Below are positions 1-11,926 of a DNA stretch of 64,000 bases, one piece after another. This stretch comes from Rhizophagus clarus. Taxonomy: Eukaryota > Glomeromycota > Glomeromycetes > Glomerales > Glomeraceae. Where the stretch lies: contig BLAL01000156.1 in NCBI GenBank assembly GCA_015698045.1, forward strand, positions 1,550,001 through 1,614,000, written 5' to 3'. The notes under the pieces were generated by a model. That model worked only from the letters and a program-made list of their open reading frames with translations. It was not told the origin of the DNA and did no database searches. A program made the translations under genes and the position numbers. Positions within the stretch are counted from its first letter, which is position 1, and each line of letters starts with the position of its first letter.

Positions 1-70
1 GAATACAAGCTCATGCAATAGCTCCAGTTAATTATACAGTTCAACCACAAAAAGATGATTTTAAAATTCG
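1..70 (+). pseudogene. 5' fragment of gag-protease gene, cut by transposon
   Basis: The last 70 bases before the CACTA-like element read as an open frame and continue directly in frame at 9882, once one copy of the 3-bp TCG duplication is removed. The rebuilt junction reads through without a stop. The left part of this gene lies outside the window. It belongs with the fragment at 9882-11614. Confidence 0.7.
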
Positions 71-600
71 CACAGGTCGAATGAAAAAAAATCGGATTTT
101 GCTCTATTTAAAATAGCCTTGCCGACTTCAATATAGAATATGCCAAATTTTGCTTATTTTAGTATAGCCATATCTATTTTTGCCGATTTTTGTTAAATTC
201 CGATTTTTCAGTCATAAATGCCGATTTTAGCGGCCGATTTTTACCTTTTTTTAAATAAATGCCGATATTTAAACCGGAGATATTATATTTATTATATACT
301 TTACCCTTTTCGTATAGTTCGAATAAAGGATTTTATCTTATTTAAAATTCCCTTGCCGACTTCAATAAGGCTTTGCCGATTATTTTACTAATTTTTTACC
401 GATTTTTGTTAACTTCCGATTTTTCATCCAGAAATGCCGATTTTAGCGGCCGATTTTTACCTTTTTTTAATTAAATGCCGATATTTAAACCGGAGATATT
501 ATATTTAGTGTAAACTTTACCGCTTTTGACACAGGTCGAATAAAGATTTTACTCTATTTAAAATAGCCTTTGCCGATATTTAAATTGTAATATTTCGTAA
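71..600. repeat. left subterminal repeats of CACTA-like element
   Basis: The terminal block is repeated about every 230 bp: CACAGGTCGAATG at 71, a diverged form at about 309 (AGTTCGAATAAAGG), and CACAGGTCGAATAAAG at 531. Each is followed by TTTAAAATAGCC-like and TTGCCGA motifs. Such subterminal arrays are the usual transposase-binding sites in CACTA elements (family knowledge; binding here is inferred). The third block restores the terminal 11-mer internally, so it could act as an alternative end. Confidence 0.7.
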
Positions 601-1130
601 TTTTACATCATAGGATTTTTGAAATTATTTATTATACTAATAAATATAAGATACTATTCTAAATATTCTACTTGTTTTGTACATTGAATTCCCAGTTGGT
701 TCGATTTCACAAACAATAACTGAAGTATTCATAAGGTTGAACAGTGATAATCGAAACTGATGAGATCGCATTGATAAGGCCTATTCCTAAAAAGTTAATT
801 AATCACATTTAATTAAACGCTATTTAATTGTACTATTTTTTTTTTTTTTCAAAAAAAAACTTTCTTTCTGAAAGAAGAGTCTGCCTCCTATACCGTTTGC
901 CGTCGTGCATAGTGTGTTATAGGAAAGGTGGGCTAGGTGGCCACCTAAAGTTTGTAAATAACTCTGGTACCAAAGTTGATGATCTATTTACTATACATAG
1001 ACCTCTCGCTTCGAATTTTGGTTATGATAATTCCGCCTCCTCTGTCGCATTATTCGTCGAAGTCTAAATAGATATCATTATGACTTATGAGTAAAATATT
1101 TACAATAATAATGTAAATTCTTTAATCATA

Positions 1131-1390
1131 GTTAAAATAGGCATGATGGGATAACTCATATATCATGAGCTCTGTCTGTGCGAAGTGCCGTTTTATTTAT
1201 AATCAAAGTAGACTTAAGTCGTAAGTAACTTTGATTATCATTGATTAGGAAAGTACATGCAACGAAAATCCTTTATCAAGGGGTAAAATAGGCATGATGG
1301 GATAACTCATATATCATGAGCTCTGTCTGTGCGAAGTGCCATTTTATTTATAATCAAAGTAGGCTTAAGTCGTAAGTAACTTGATTATAA
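1131..1390. repeat. direct repeat of about 105 bp
   Basis: A block starting TAAAATAGGCATGATGGG occurs at 1131-1237 and again at 1285-1388 with few differences. It contains ATATCATGAGCTCTG and TTAAGTCGTAAGTAACTT. It lies in the 3' flank of the transposase gene inside the CACTA-like element. The stretch 600-1890 has no convincing gene. Confidence 0.8.
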
Positions 1391-1889
1391 CAATGATGAT
1401 TATTGGAGAATTAAGTTGCAACATTTTTAAACATTTTTGAATAAGTGCCGTATTAATTTAATGTAATTGTTACCCTTTTCAAATAAGAAGGGCCGATTTG
1501 CAATACAGCTTTGCCGGCCTTAAATGTATTTATATAGCCAGAATAATTGTTTTATACTTTATGTGATATTTAATTAAAATAAAATAAACCTTTGATATCT
1601 AAAAATTATTACATGATTAGAGTTATTAATCACAAAGTATGGTGCTTGTATCGTAATGCCGTAATAAAAGACCGATTTGCAATACAACTTTGCCGGCTCA
1701 AAATAAGATCTCTTGTTATCTGAATTATCTGATTTTTCACGCGGTTAGAATTAATTACGGTATATGTAACCTTTATCGTTATTCTTGTGCCAAAAAAAAT
1801 GATTGTTATAATTTAATCAAATACAAATGCTATAATTGAATTCGCCATTCCGATTTTACATATAATTCATTTTATATTATATAAAGTTT

Positions 1890-4800
1890 TTAAAACGAAA
1901 TTTTTTTATTTAAAGGAATCACAGCCATATATTCTTTTGTTTTTCTCGTCCCAGTATCAAAATTACATTTAATGAATTTTCCTATTATATGATGTATGGG
2001 TATAATACTGTCTCTTCTCATATCATAAAACTCATTTGTCCATAATTCCATATTACATGATTTTATGTCGTTATCTACTTGGCAATAATATCTTGTACTA
2101 TGATCTTGAACCGGTTTGTACCATTTGACTAACGCTAATGAATGGGTTAATGATCGTGAACTATTTAAATGAATAGTATGCTCAAAATAAAATTGTACTT
2201 GACCGGGATAAACATCGATCGATCCATCATAATGTACAAATCGAGCTAATATATATGAGGATTTTTCGTGATGAGCAGCCTGAACAGAACCATATATGTC
2301 CGCCCCAATTCTTATTCTCCCATATTGTATAATTCTAGGGTTTACGACAGTACCGTTATTTGAACCTATTATAGAGTAGATGGAGATGAAACAATAATCA
2401 TTATACAAACTATTATAAAATTCTACCAGTAGGTCCAAAATTTGGTTTGGAAGGGTAGTTTCTTTGCGCGGTTTCATTAGCAACCCAGGAAAACATTCCG
2501 TTCCGTAAGCCGAATCTTCCTCAATAAGAGATAGTCTTATAAAATTTTGATACTCATCGCTTGCAAAATCATCAAGTGCAGCCAAGCTGCCAACAGATTT
2601 TCTTGGTTCTATTATCTCCAAGGAGGAAAATAAGTGATCGTTGTCACAATTTGAGAGGAAGTATTGAAGGATTGTATTTTCGGACATAATTCTTAGTAGT
2701 TCAGGTTCAATATTACGTCTGCTATTATTATAAGAACCTACAATTTTTAAAAATAATTAATAACATTGCGATTTTCAAATCGGAAAAATTAAATCACGTA
2801 CCTAAAATTCCGTTCATCCGTTCAAAGCTATAACACCAGAATGAGGACAAAGGACCATAGTCTAATGCGCATTCACAGATATGGAGACAGAGATGCAGAT
2901 TAGGACTTATTTTTTCTTGACCATATTTTTGTTCAATTAATTTGTTCATCTCTATCAGTCTTGTAAACGCTTCATTTAACATATTTTTTTGTAGCTCTCG
3001 GTTTGTTAAGATCTTGCAAGCGCGCACGAAATATGCAAGAATTTTTCGGTCGATGTATCCAAGGAAACTCCATGTGATAGGTATTGCAAAAATTAACATG
3101 AAGGTTTTCCACATGTCCGCCGTGAAACTTGAGAATCCTTCACCGGTAGCTATTCTGACAGGGCGGCGTCCAAGGTCACTTGGGAACTTTATCATGTCAG
3201 CTCTCTCTTGCATAATTTTGAGCTTTTCGTTATTTAATATACCTTCGCCTATCCAGAGTTTCGTTACGATCCATTTCGCAACACCGAGAAAAAGGCAATG
3301 CATAGGATCAACCACGCAAAAGCGAACAGGATTAAAATAAAGCAAGCGGTATATCTCCGACCAGCGAACATGATGTTCAGAGACATGGGCTCTTCGTGCT
3401 TCTTCAGTTGCACATTGTTTCCACTCACTTGCTTTTTCTCTTATTTCATTAATATCTCGCTCAACAAACCAGTCGTCTAAATCTGCAAACCCCCCAAAAT
3501 TTGGTTGATTGTTTATAAAATTTGCCGATTTGTAACATCAGTAGCATGCAATACGAGCCGAGATGAAACCACATAATTTCCGAGACGCAGGGACGTCGCT
3601 AGAACAGCCAATGATTGCACCACGGACAAATCGACCGTTGTTGTGTTCGTTTGTTTTTATAAAATAGCCATTCCACAAACGATTTAACTGGTTAACGATC
3701 GGATACAAATAATTGTTAATTTCATGTTGGCTTGATTCTTTCGGACCAGGCATTACTGCTAGTGTGAGAATATTGTGTGGCTTGAAGCGTTCATTACGCG
3801 GCAAATTACAAAAAACGGCATAAATCACACCAACAGAATATTGTGAATTTACGAATGGCTGGAACCAATCCATATTTAACATTAATCCGATATGAGTATC
3901 GGCAAATTCTTTTGTAAAAAACAGCGCACCATCATCATCTGTAAAACTTTTCCAGACCCTACCATCATAGATATCGAATAAAGCTTCAGTTCCGTTTTTC
4001 CTTTCTGACCACTTCCGACATGACATTTCAAAATTTTTGCGATTAAAAAAAAGGGTCAATTGTTGCTTAATATTTATTAACGGGAATGTCATTATCGGAC
4101 GGAAAATGGGATTATTACTACTATTATTACTATCTATTTTCGTTAATAGAGGGTTATTGCATTGTTGTCGAAATCGTTCTATTCTGTGATTTGGATAGTT
4201 TACAAAACTGCAAGTTGGTATTTCAGTATTGTCTAATAATTCTTTTATATCATACAATTTGTGACATCTGTCACAGGCTGCATATTTAATTATCGTTGTG
4301 GATATCCCCAACACCTTTTTAGCCATATATAAAGAGGAAGGAAAAGATGAAAATTTATTTTCATCTATTGTCAAAAGAAAAAATCTTAAGAACTTGAACA
4401 AAGAATCTATAGCTACATTGGAAAGTTTAAATCGTTGTTGATATTGTAATATCCACAAAATAGTCCAAGTATAATTATCATTAATGTTAATGTTAGGAAG
4501 AATTGGTTCGCCGTCATCGAAATCTGTTGATGCAAAATTGACTTCCTCATCGTCATCATCTTCATAATCATCGGAATAATTAGAATCGCTATCTTCAGTA
4601 TCTCCATTTTTATCGTCATCATCTTCAGAATCCCCGTCTTGATCATTCTCGTTTCTTACATTATCCAATAATAAATTTTCAAGAACAAGATCGGATATTT
4701 TTCCTTTCTTTATCGTTCGATGTTTTGCCGATTCATGTATAGGTGTCTTCTTTGTTAAAAAGAAATAGTTTCTTGTGAGTAATGGTTCAATATCTTCGGA

Positions 4801-5103
4801 CAATGGTTCAATATCTTTGGACAATTGTTCAATATCTTCGGATAATTGTTCAGTTATATCAGGTGATGTATCATTTATCCCTTGTATTGGGTCGCATTCC
4901 ATTACATCTTCATCAACAGCATCAGATGATATAACATTTGAAGAACCTTCTTGATAATTGTTACCAAAATTATTATTCGCATTAGATTTTAATTTATATT
5001 TTAACTCATGTTTCAGTTTAGTCCTTGGATCAACCAATTTACCGTTACATTCTTTACAGAAACAATGCACTTTGGTTCTGGTTCTTGTATCTAGAGATTC
5101 CGA

Positions 5104-5106
<3 letters not shown>
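1890..5106 (-). pseudogene. Tnp2/Plavaka-type transposase (one in-frame TGA)
   Basis: Transposase of the surrounding CACTA-like element. Translation starts at 5106 and ends at 1890, with one intron at 2738-2801 (GTACGT donor, TTGTAG acceptor) that joins in phase. The total is 1051 codons. Seen: an N-terminal Cys/His-rich segment (HCFCKECNG), a long Asp/Glu-rich region near residues 140-200, a CDRCHKLYD Cys pair, the Tnp2 core LNMDWFQPF, CSSDVPASRKLCGF and DPMHCLFLG, and SFERMNG near the intron. These fit the RNase-H-like DDE core of this family. The frame is broken once, by TGA at 3538-3540 between the CGF and DPMH motifs. The same frame continues with family-like sequence (NQPNFGGF), so this is a recent point change, probably CGA to TGA. 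A 42-base T run lies immediately upstream of the ATG. Confidence 0.88.

Positions 5107-5147
<41 letters not shown>
5106..5147. repeat. homopolymer T tract (42 bases)
   Basis: An unbroken run of T on the plus strand abuts the transposase start codon, so the mRNA leader would begin the ATG after a long A run. It could also mark assembly uncertainty or slippage. Confidence 0.9.
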
Positions 5148-5150
<3 letters not shown>

Positions 5151-6799
5151 GAATTGCAAATCAATCTAATTGGTTTGGCAATCCCGATTCTTGGTCCATT
5201 TTTGTCAAGGCACAGCTTGGTAATTAAGCTATTTTGATAATAACACATGACAATGATGTCAAGACCAATGTATTTTATCAAATACTAAAATATAATTTTA
5301 TTTTTGCTAATTCTCTAATTAAATTTGGTATTAAGGGGTATAATTATACTAGAAAATTTTTTCAAATTCAATTAATCCGATTCTTGAAACATGTCAATCG
5401 ACTTACTAATAAATCTCATATATCATCACGAATTCGAAAGATCCAAATAATTTAAGTAGAGATGTAGCAATTTCCTATTCACAGATCAAAATGCGAGAGT
5501 TATAAAAAAAGTGTCTTAGTTGTTCGCAACTGCAACAACATCAAAATTTAACACTTGGCCTATTCTTTCGAATATATCAAAAATTAGGAAAAACTATATT
5601 TCATTTTTTTTTTATATATTTTCTTTCAAGTCGTCAATTTCTAGTACATCAGTATCATTTAAAGCTGTTAACGAGATATCAAATATTTATTATTTTATCT
5701 TTTATTGAGTCGCTTACAATAATACGTTGAGTTATAGCATATATACGTTTATTCTAACAATCAGTCATGGTTAAAATTACTTGTTAATTAATAGAATTGT
5801 TTTAATAAATCTTTAATTCTTCTTTTGCCCTTGGCAGTTGGCACAGACGTACAGTTTGTTAATACCACGTGACTAGATAGTGCATAAATGTCACCCGACG
5901 TGATTGGCAGGAGCTATAAAGTTTGTTTGCGTTTACCGCGTTTACCATGCACGTTCTACAAATCGGTGATTTCCAATTTGTTTACGTTTACTATAAATTT
6001 GCTCGTGAGTATGGTACATTTGCGTACGTTTACCACGCTTTCTTTCTTTTTTCTCCACGTTTTAGTACGATGCAACAAATTTTCTTTGTTGCCTTTCGTT
6101 TTTTTCGTTAATGGTTGACGATATTTTTCGCCTTATTTTTCGCCTTATTTTCGTCGGCTTAACAAAGTAAGCATATTTCTTTTCGCCAATTATATTTCCT
6201 GTCGGAAAAACCAGCTTCCGTAAGTATAACTTTATCAAGCTTCAAATGTGTTATTACTAATTTGGACATGTTATTTATGATAATGATATAATATTTAGTT
6301 TATTAATATATTTTAATTAATTCATTGATATACTTTATTGATATATTTTAATTAATTTATTGATATTTTTAATTATTAATTGTTTACTGATATATTTTAA
6401 TTAATTTATTGATATATTCTATTAATTGATAACGCTATAATATTTAGTTTATTGATATATTTTAATTAATTGATAGCGATATAATATCTAGTTTACTGAT
6501 ATATTTAAATATTGATTGATTTATCTTAATTTAATTAATGTAGTTTACTGATTATTTTAAATAATACATTTTAATTAATTGAAAGCGATATAATATCAAG
6601 TTTATTTAATTTATTGATTTATTTTAATTAATATTGATAGCGATATATTTTATTAAATGATAACGAGTCTTATTAATTTAATCTATCTTTTATTTTAATC
6701 AGACGATAACGAAAATGGTTCAGAAGACGTAAGTAACGGTTATATATAGAGCCTTTGTTTCTTGTTTAATCTTTAAATTATCAAATTATCAATATCATA
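5148..6799. other. shared intergenic region of the two transposon genes
   Basis: About 1.65 kb separates the two divergent transposon genes and must hold both promoters. 5888-6180 has four to five copies of GTTTACGTTTACC-like motifs. 6270-6680 is a run of imperfect repeats of TGATATATTTTAATTAATT (about 20-45 bp apart). No convincing gene is seen; short frames here are interrupted and unlike known proteins. Confidence 0.6.
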
Positions 6800-8849
6800 A
6801 TGAGAAAATTCAAACCTTTAAATTTAATTCCTATTTCTCGTGATGGCTCTCATCCTCATATTAGATCTCAACGAAATGAATCTAGTTCCTGTTCCCAATC
6901 TCGTCAATCTCGGCATCAAACTCATATTAATCGATCTCGTAGTCGCTCAAAATCTCGCTCAACGACTCGTCAACCTCGATCTCGCCCATCTCGATCCAAA
7001 TCTCGTTATTATCATTCCGAATCCCAACGATCGCGTTCCCATCGCTCTCGCTCCCCTCATCGTTCCCAACGATCGCGTTCCCATCGCTCTCGCTCCCCTC
7101 ATCGTTCCCATCATTCTCATTCTCATCAACGTCGATCTCGCTCCCCTCATCGTTCCCATCATTCTCGTTCCCATCAACGTCGATCTCGATCTCGCTCTCA
7201 TTCCCCTCATCGACATCAATCACGCTCTCAATCTCAACATAATCGAAACTATCAAAATGTCTCTAGAGGGAGATCAATTACAAAAAGTAATATTGTTTTA
7301 TATTAGTGCTAATTAAATTTCATTTTACTTATACTATACCAATTTAACGTTATTGTTATAGGATCTTTAACCGATCTATCTTTAACAATTCCTTCTTCTT
7401 CACCTCCAGCGAGCGGTAGTATTTCTTTCACGTTTCTTTACTTACTTGCACGTAAAATTTTTTATACTAAATGATTTATATTAAATACTGATTTATAATA
7501 GGTGCTAACAACAGAGAAGTCAGCGAATTAAGAAGCATGATTTCAAATCTTACCAAACGTGTGGAAGTGCTAACGGAAGAAAGAACGAGTGAAGGACCAA
7601 GAAATAGAAGCCTATCCCCAGTTCTGTCCAGAGAGAATCGGCGTGCCCTTCCTCCAATAACTGATAAAAATTTCAAAAAAACCGTTCATGTAAATATATC
7701 TTTATTTTATTAAATATTTCTCTTTTGTATTGATCGTTAAAAAATGAGTGTTATATTAAATAGGATGAGGTAATCCATATTATAAACAACCTCGATTCGT
7801 CGATTCTTTTCGACACGTCAAAGACATTTAGTAAACAAAAAAAGTCGATAAATAAGAAGCTTCTACCAGCCGTCAAAGCAGCGATGCCTCCTTCATTAGA
7901 GGTATACGATACAGAACTTTTAAAAGTAATAAAACAGCTACACAAATCACGGCGGGAGATTTGGAAATTAAAAAAGGAGGGTAAGATAGATGAACACAAT
8001 AAACGGCAACACATGACGTTGAGGAGAGATCAGGTGTGAAATTCATTATTTAAAATGACAATGTATATAATCTATTAATTATTTTAATTTACTCTTTAAT
8101 AGAAAATGACAAGAAGACGCAAAGGTCTCCAACACATGATCTTCACGCAAGACAGCATTCTAGATGATTGTCGTCCTGAAAATATGACTAGAGAAGTATT
8201 TATTAAAGATTGCGAAAAGGCAGTAAATACCGCAGAAGTCCATTCGGATGAATGGTCTACTGAAGACGAAGTTCTGGCAAATGAAGAGCGTAACGATAAC
8301 ATAAGATCAGGAAGGTTGATAAGTACAAATTCTGTAATTAAGATTCACAATAAGGAGTGGAGGTCTTCTAGAGTACGTAAAGTTGCGAAAGTTTAAAACA
8401 TAGGCGTTTATGCTAATAAGTTATAAATTTATCATTAGGTTAAAAGAATCTTATTTCGAGCGGACGAGATCGGAGTAAGCATCGGAACCGGGTTAAGTCG
8501 CAAACGTTACCGTCTAGACGATATCGATAAAAAAAGCAGACCAACACAAGACATGGCTAATTGGTGGATATCATCAAGGTGGATTGAACCAGAATCTGAT
8601 GATGATGATGATGATGAGGATAACGACGGTGATAATAACGATGATGATAATAATGGTAATGATGATAATAACGATGATGACAATAATGGTAATGGTGATA
8701 ATAACGATGATGGCAATAATGGTAATGCTGATAAAAATGATGGAACTAATGAAGAACAAAACGATGATAATAATGGTAATTTAGAAGTAGATGAGCACCA
8801 AGGTCCCTTTTACTTAGAAGTACCGGTCGATATCAGAAGACGTACATAA
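6800..8849 (+). CDS. SR-rich coiled-coil protein, second gene of the CACTA-like element
   Basis: Six exons join in phase: 6800-7286, 7362-7415, 7502-7689, 7764-8033, 8103-8372 and 8439-8849. Introns have GT donors and ATAG/ATTAG acceptors. The product would be 559 residues with no internal stop. The first ~165 residues are dense in RS/RSH/RSP dipeptides (SRSRS), like SR splicing factors. The middle is charged and predicted coiled coil (REVSELRSMISNLTKRVEVL). The C-terminal part has NWWISSRWIEPES followed by an Asp/Asn repeat tail (DDDDD, NNDDDNNGN). Family knowledge: CACTA elements often encode a second protein that binds DNA or regulates transposition; that role here is inference. The intact multi-exon frame suggests this element is young. 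Confidence 0.8.
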
Positions 8850-9881
8850 TTTAGGTATTTGTTTCATCATTTAAAATCAACTGCTTGTATTTTGAGTGAT
8901 TTAAATTCCGTTGTTTATAAATTAACTCTCTAATATCGTTTCTATCCTATTAATCTCTTTTTTAGAGCACTGGTTATTTTATAGCCATTTATAAGTAACA
9001 TGACGAGATAAATATGATTTTAATATATTTTATATAAACATTCTATACATAATAATAATATAATAATAAGAACAATATAGTAATATAATAATAATAATAT
9101 GGACAATATAATAATATAATAATAATAAATATATCATAAATTGCAGTATATATTATAAAATAATAGCATACATATTATATATCATACATATTAAATATTA
9201 AATATAAATCAATTATCGAAAATGGAAAAATAAAATAAAACCGGACAATAATAGTAATTATGAATTACGAGAAAATCGATAATAGAAAGATCCGATATAT
9301 AAATCGGCATAAACTATTTTTGAAATGTTTCTACCGAGCTAAAAAACCGGACAATAATAGTAATTATGAATTACGAGAAAATCGATAATAGAAAGATCCG
9401 ATATATAAATCGGCATAAACTATTTTTGAAATGTTTATACTGAATTAAACTTGGCAATCCGATTTTAGGAGATTTGGCATGATTATTTAAAAATCGGCGT
9501 TCTGATTTTGCGAGAATCGGCAATTATAATTTTAAAACGGTATTCCGATTTATGTCGATAAAAATAAAAGAATTTCCGATTGCCAACAATACGTGCCATA
9601 AAATCGGCAGCAAAATGCCATAAATAGGACAAATATAGCTATAAACCGGCAGTCTTATTTTTAGCTATCGACATGTTTATTTTAAAATCGGAATGCCGAT
9701 TTTCGCAAAATCTGCCAAAATCGGCATTCCGATTTTTTGTTCATAAATAACGTATTTCCGATCACAAACAATTCGCGCCATAAAATCGGCTTTAAAAAGC
9801 CACAAATCAGACAAATATATCCAAAAATCGGTTAAAAATCGGACTGCCGATTTTTGACGATTTTTTTTCATTCGACCTGTG
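8850..9881. other. right subterminal region of CACTA-like element
   Basis: No gene is seen. 9050-9230 is AT-rich with ATAATAATAATAT runs. From 9430 to the end there are many AAAATCGG / CCGATTTT motifs in both orientations, matching the left end. Confidence 0.7.
9238..9436. repeat. 93-bp direct duplication
   Basis: The block starting AAACCGGACAATAATAG at 9238-9330 is repeated essentially unchanged at 9344-9436 (offset 106). It lies in the right subterminal region of the CACTA-like element. The near identity implies a recent tandem duplication. Confidence 0.85.
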
Positions 9882-11614
9882 TCGTCTAGCAAGAGATTTG
9901 GCATATACAGGAATAGGAACAGATAATGCAACATTAGAAAATTTTATTTATGAAGAACTTAAAAAGAGATTAGGAGGTCAAACAGCTCATGTTAGAAAGA
10001 GTCCCTTTACACCCAGAAGTGCCTATCCACAAAGAAAGTTGTTAGAAAGGTAATACCAAAAGTATCTGCAAAGCAAACCTGACATTGTTCAGCATGTGGA
10101 AAAGCTAGTCATACAAAGGTTAATTGCCCCAAAGGCAAGCGGACTAAGAAGGTTAATTATGTATACCAGGATGAGGTAGAAGATCCTGAAGACTCTGAAG
10201 AAGAATACATAGAAGAATATATAGAGGATTCTGAAGAAGAGGAAGTAGAAGAAGATGACGAATATATTGATACTGACGAATTCCGAAACTGCTATACTGT
10301 AAAAAAAAGTGGTACGAAGTGGAGTACCTATGAAAAAGAGTGCCAAACCGAAAGAAGGAGTAACCAAGAAATCCCCTACTTCCAAATCTCGTGCTAGCAA
10401 ATCATTAGGCAATAGCCATGAGGTGCTTCACATAGCTACAGATCAAATGTATCAAATAGCCTTAAAATCTTTTATATCATCATTAGTCCCCCATTGTTCT
10501 AGAGAGATTCTTATAGAAATTTCAAAATTTATTAATACAATATTCCCCAAATTAAAAGACCATTGCTTAAATACTGTTATGCCAAATGATACGGTTAAAA
10601 GAAGGGAATTAGCATGAGAGAATGTTACAAGCAAAGTTCAAGATATTTTGTTTCCACTATTGCAAGCAGTAAATACCGAGTAGAAGCCCCTTTTAGATGT
10701 CCTATCAGAAGAGAATGCAAAGTCTTCAATCAATACCATGGATGGTATAATAGTTAACAATTCAGAGAATCATCAAGAGACCGCACCTTCCCATATTCTA
10801 AACCATGCTATTAAGGCATATGCCCAGAGGCGTTCAGCAGAAAAAAAAAGTGACATAGTTAATATATACTGGCCCAAGCCTCTAGAGATAAATTTTTTAT
10901 AAATAAAGGATGCCGACGATGTTGCGACTATTTATTGTAAAATAGAAGGTTTGGTAATACCTTGCGCAATGATTGATACAGGCTCTGATTCTTCCATATT
11001 TTCTGATAACATTGCTGAACTTGTCGAAGAGCTTTTAGGTATTAAAATTAATAGGAAAAAAATTCATGCGCTTAATGGAGTTGCAAGTCAATCAATATCC
11101 ATCGGCACTATGGACAATGTTCCCATAACAATTGGTTCTGGAGAAAATACAGCCACTATAACAGATAAATTTTCTGTTGTGCCTGCGGAAAAAGATCAGA
11201 ATGGAAATGCTAAATCTTTAGTAATTCTTGGAATGCAATGGCAATATTGGGCTGGATGGGAGCCTTTAATAAAAGGAGAATTTAAGGCCACATCTAATGG
11301 AAAAACTATTACCATCCCCCTATCAGTTCACAAGTTCCAGCGTAATGTTTTTACTGTGGGAAAACAGTCAGAACCTGTAAAAAAAAAAACTAGCTGATCG
11401 AACTTGTCAGTATTGTGGAAAGGAATTCAGATATCCTTATTTATTTTTACATCATAAATTAACTAAGTGTTGGACTAATGGCGAGTCTACATTGGGCCAA
11501 AGTCGAGTCAATGAAGAGTCTACATTGGGTCAAAGTCGAGTCAACAAAGAGTCAGGTCGAGTCGACAAAGAGTCAAGTCGAGTCAACAAAGAATCTAAAG
11601 TGAAACTGGAATGA
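9882..11614 (+). pseudogene. gag-aspartic protease gene A, 3' part, frameshifted
   Basis: Continuation of the fragment at 1-70. In order: the end of a gag-like region (KKRLGGQTAHVRKSPF), a CCHC zinc knuckle at about 10087-10130 (CSACGKASHTKVNC), a Glu/Asp-rich stretch, a Lys/Ser-rich frame at 10309-10617, then a retropepsin-like domain at 10915-11397 with the catalytic triplet in MIDTGSDSSIFS and a later VILGMQW. A C2HC finger (CQYCGKEF...HHKLTKC) and short repeats (STLGQSRVN) close the gene at 11614. Frames change near 10060, 10300 and in the A run at 11380-11390, and TGA/TAG stops occur at 10615 and near 10680, so it is dead. No reverse transcriptase or integrase follows. It converges with the PolB pseudogene at 11927. 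Confidence 0.75.
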
Positions 11615-11926
11615 ACTTGGATGAGGTCAGACACGCACTCGGAAAGTATATTTTTAGTAAAAGTTTCTGTCTAAAATGATCACGTGTTCATCTAAGATTG
11701 ATTCTAGAATGATCACAGATTCATCTAAGATTGATCTAAGATCATCCAAGAATGATTCTAGAACGATTTTAGAATCATCTAAGAATGAATTTAGTCGATT
11801 TACTTCTTATGGACGATAAGCACATTTATGATTATACATGAATTAAAAAAAAAAGAGAAAGGCCTGATATGGGCGAACTTTATTATATAATAATGTATGT
11901 GATCTAACTACACATCACTATCTAGC
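11615..11926. other. intergenic, tail-to-tail genes
   Basis: 312 bases between two converging pseudogenes. 11680-11790 has four imperfect repeats of GATTCTAGAATGATCA / ATCATCTAAGAATGA. No gene is seen. Confidence 0.6.

Larger units (their letters stand above)
71..9881. mobile_element. CACTA-like (Tnp2/Plavaka) autonomous-type DNA transposon
   Basis: Both ends carry the same 24-bp inverted terminus beginning CACAGGTCGAATG (71-94 and its complement at 9858-9881). It is flanked by a 3-bp duplication TCG (68-70 and 9882-9884), as expected for EnSpm/CACTA elements. Inside lie a minus-strand Tnp2-type transposase (1890-5106) and a divergently transcribed SR-rich gene (6800-8849). Both subterminal regions are full of short GCCGATTTTT-type motifs. 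The element sits inside a gag-protease reading frame. The transposase has one in-frame TGA, so this copy is probably not self-mobile, although ends, target duplication and the second gene are well kept. Confidence 0.9.

Noticed and set aside
2942..3480. Plus-strand frames of 60-132 codons
   Set aside because: Antisense to the transposase, with no motifs.
6927..7223. Long open frames on both strands and in a second plus frame over the SR-rich exon
   Set aside because: The RS codon repeat (TCTCGT-like) leaves all frames open; only the frame at 6800 joins in phase with five introns.
8507..8784. Open frames in other phases over the Asp/Asn repeat
   Set aside because: Produced by the GATGATGATAATAATGG repeat; the products are low-complexity Met/Ile or Ser/Leu strings.
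9882..11614. LTR retrotransposon
   Set aside because: No LTR pair, primer-binding site, reverse transcriptase or integrase could be found around either gag-protease gene.
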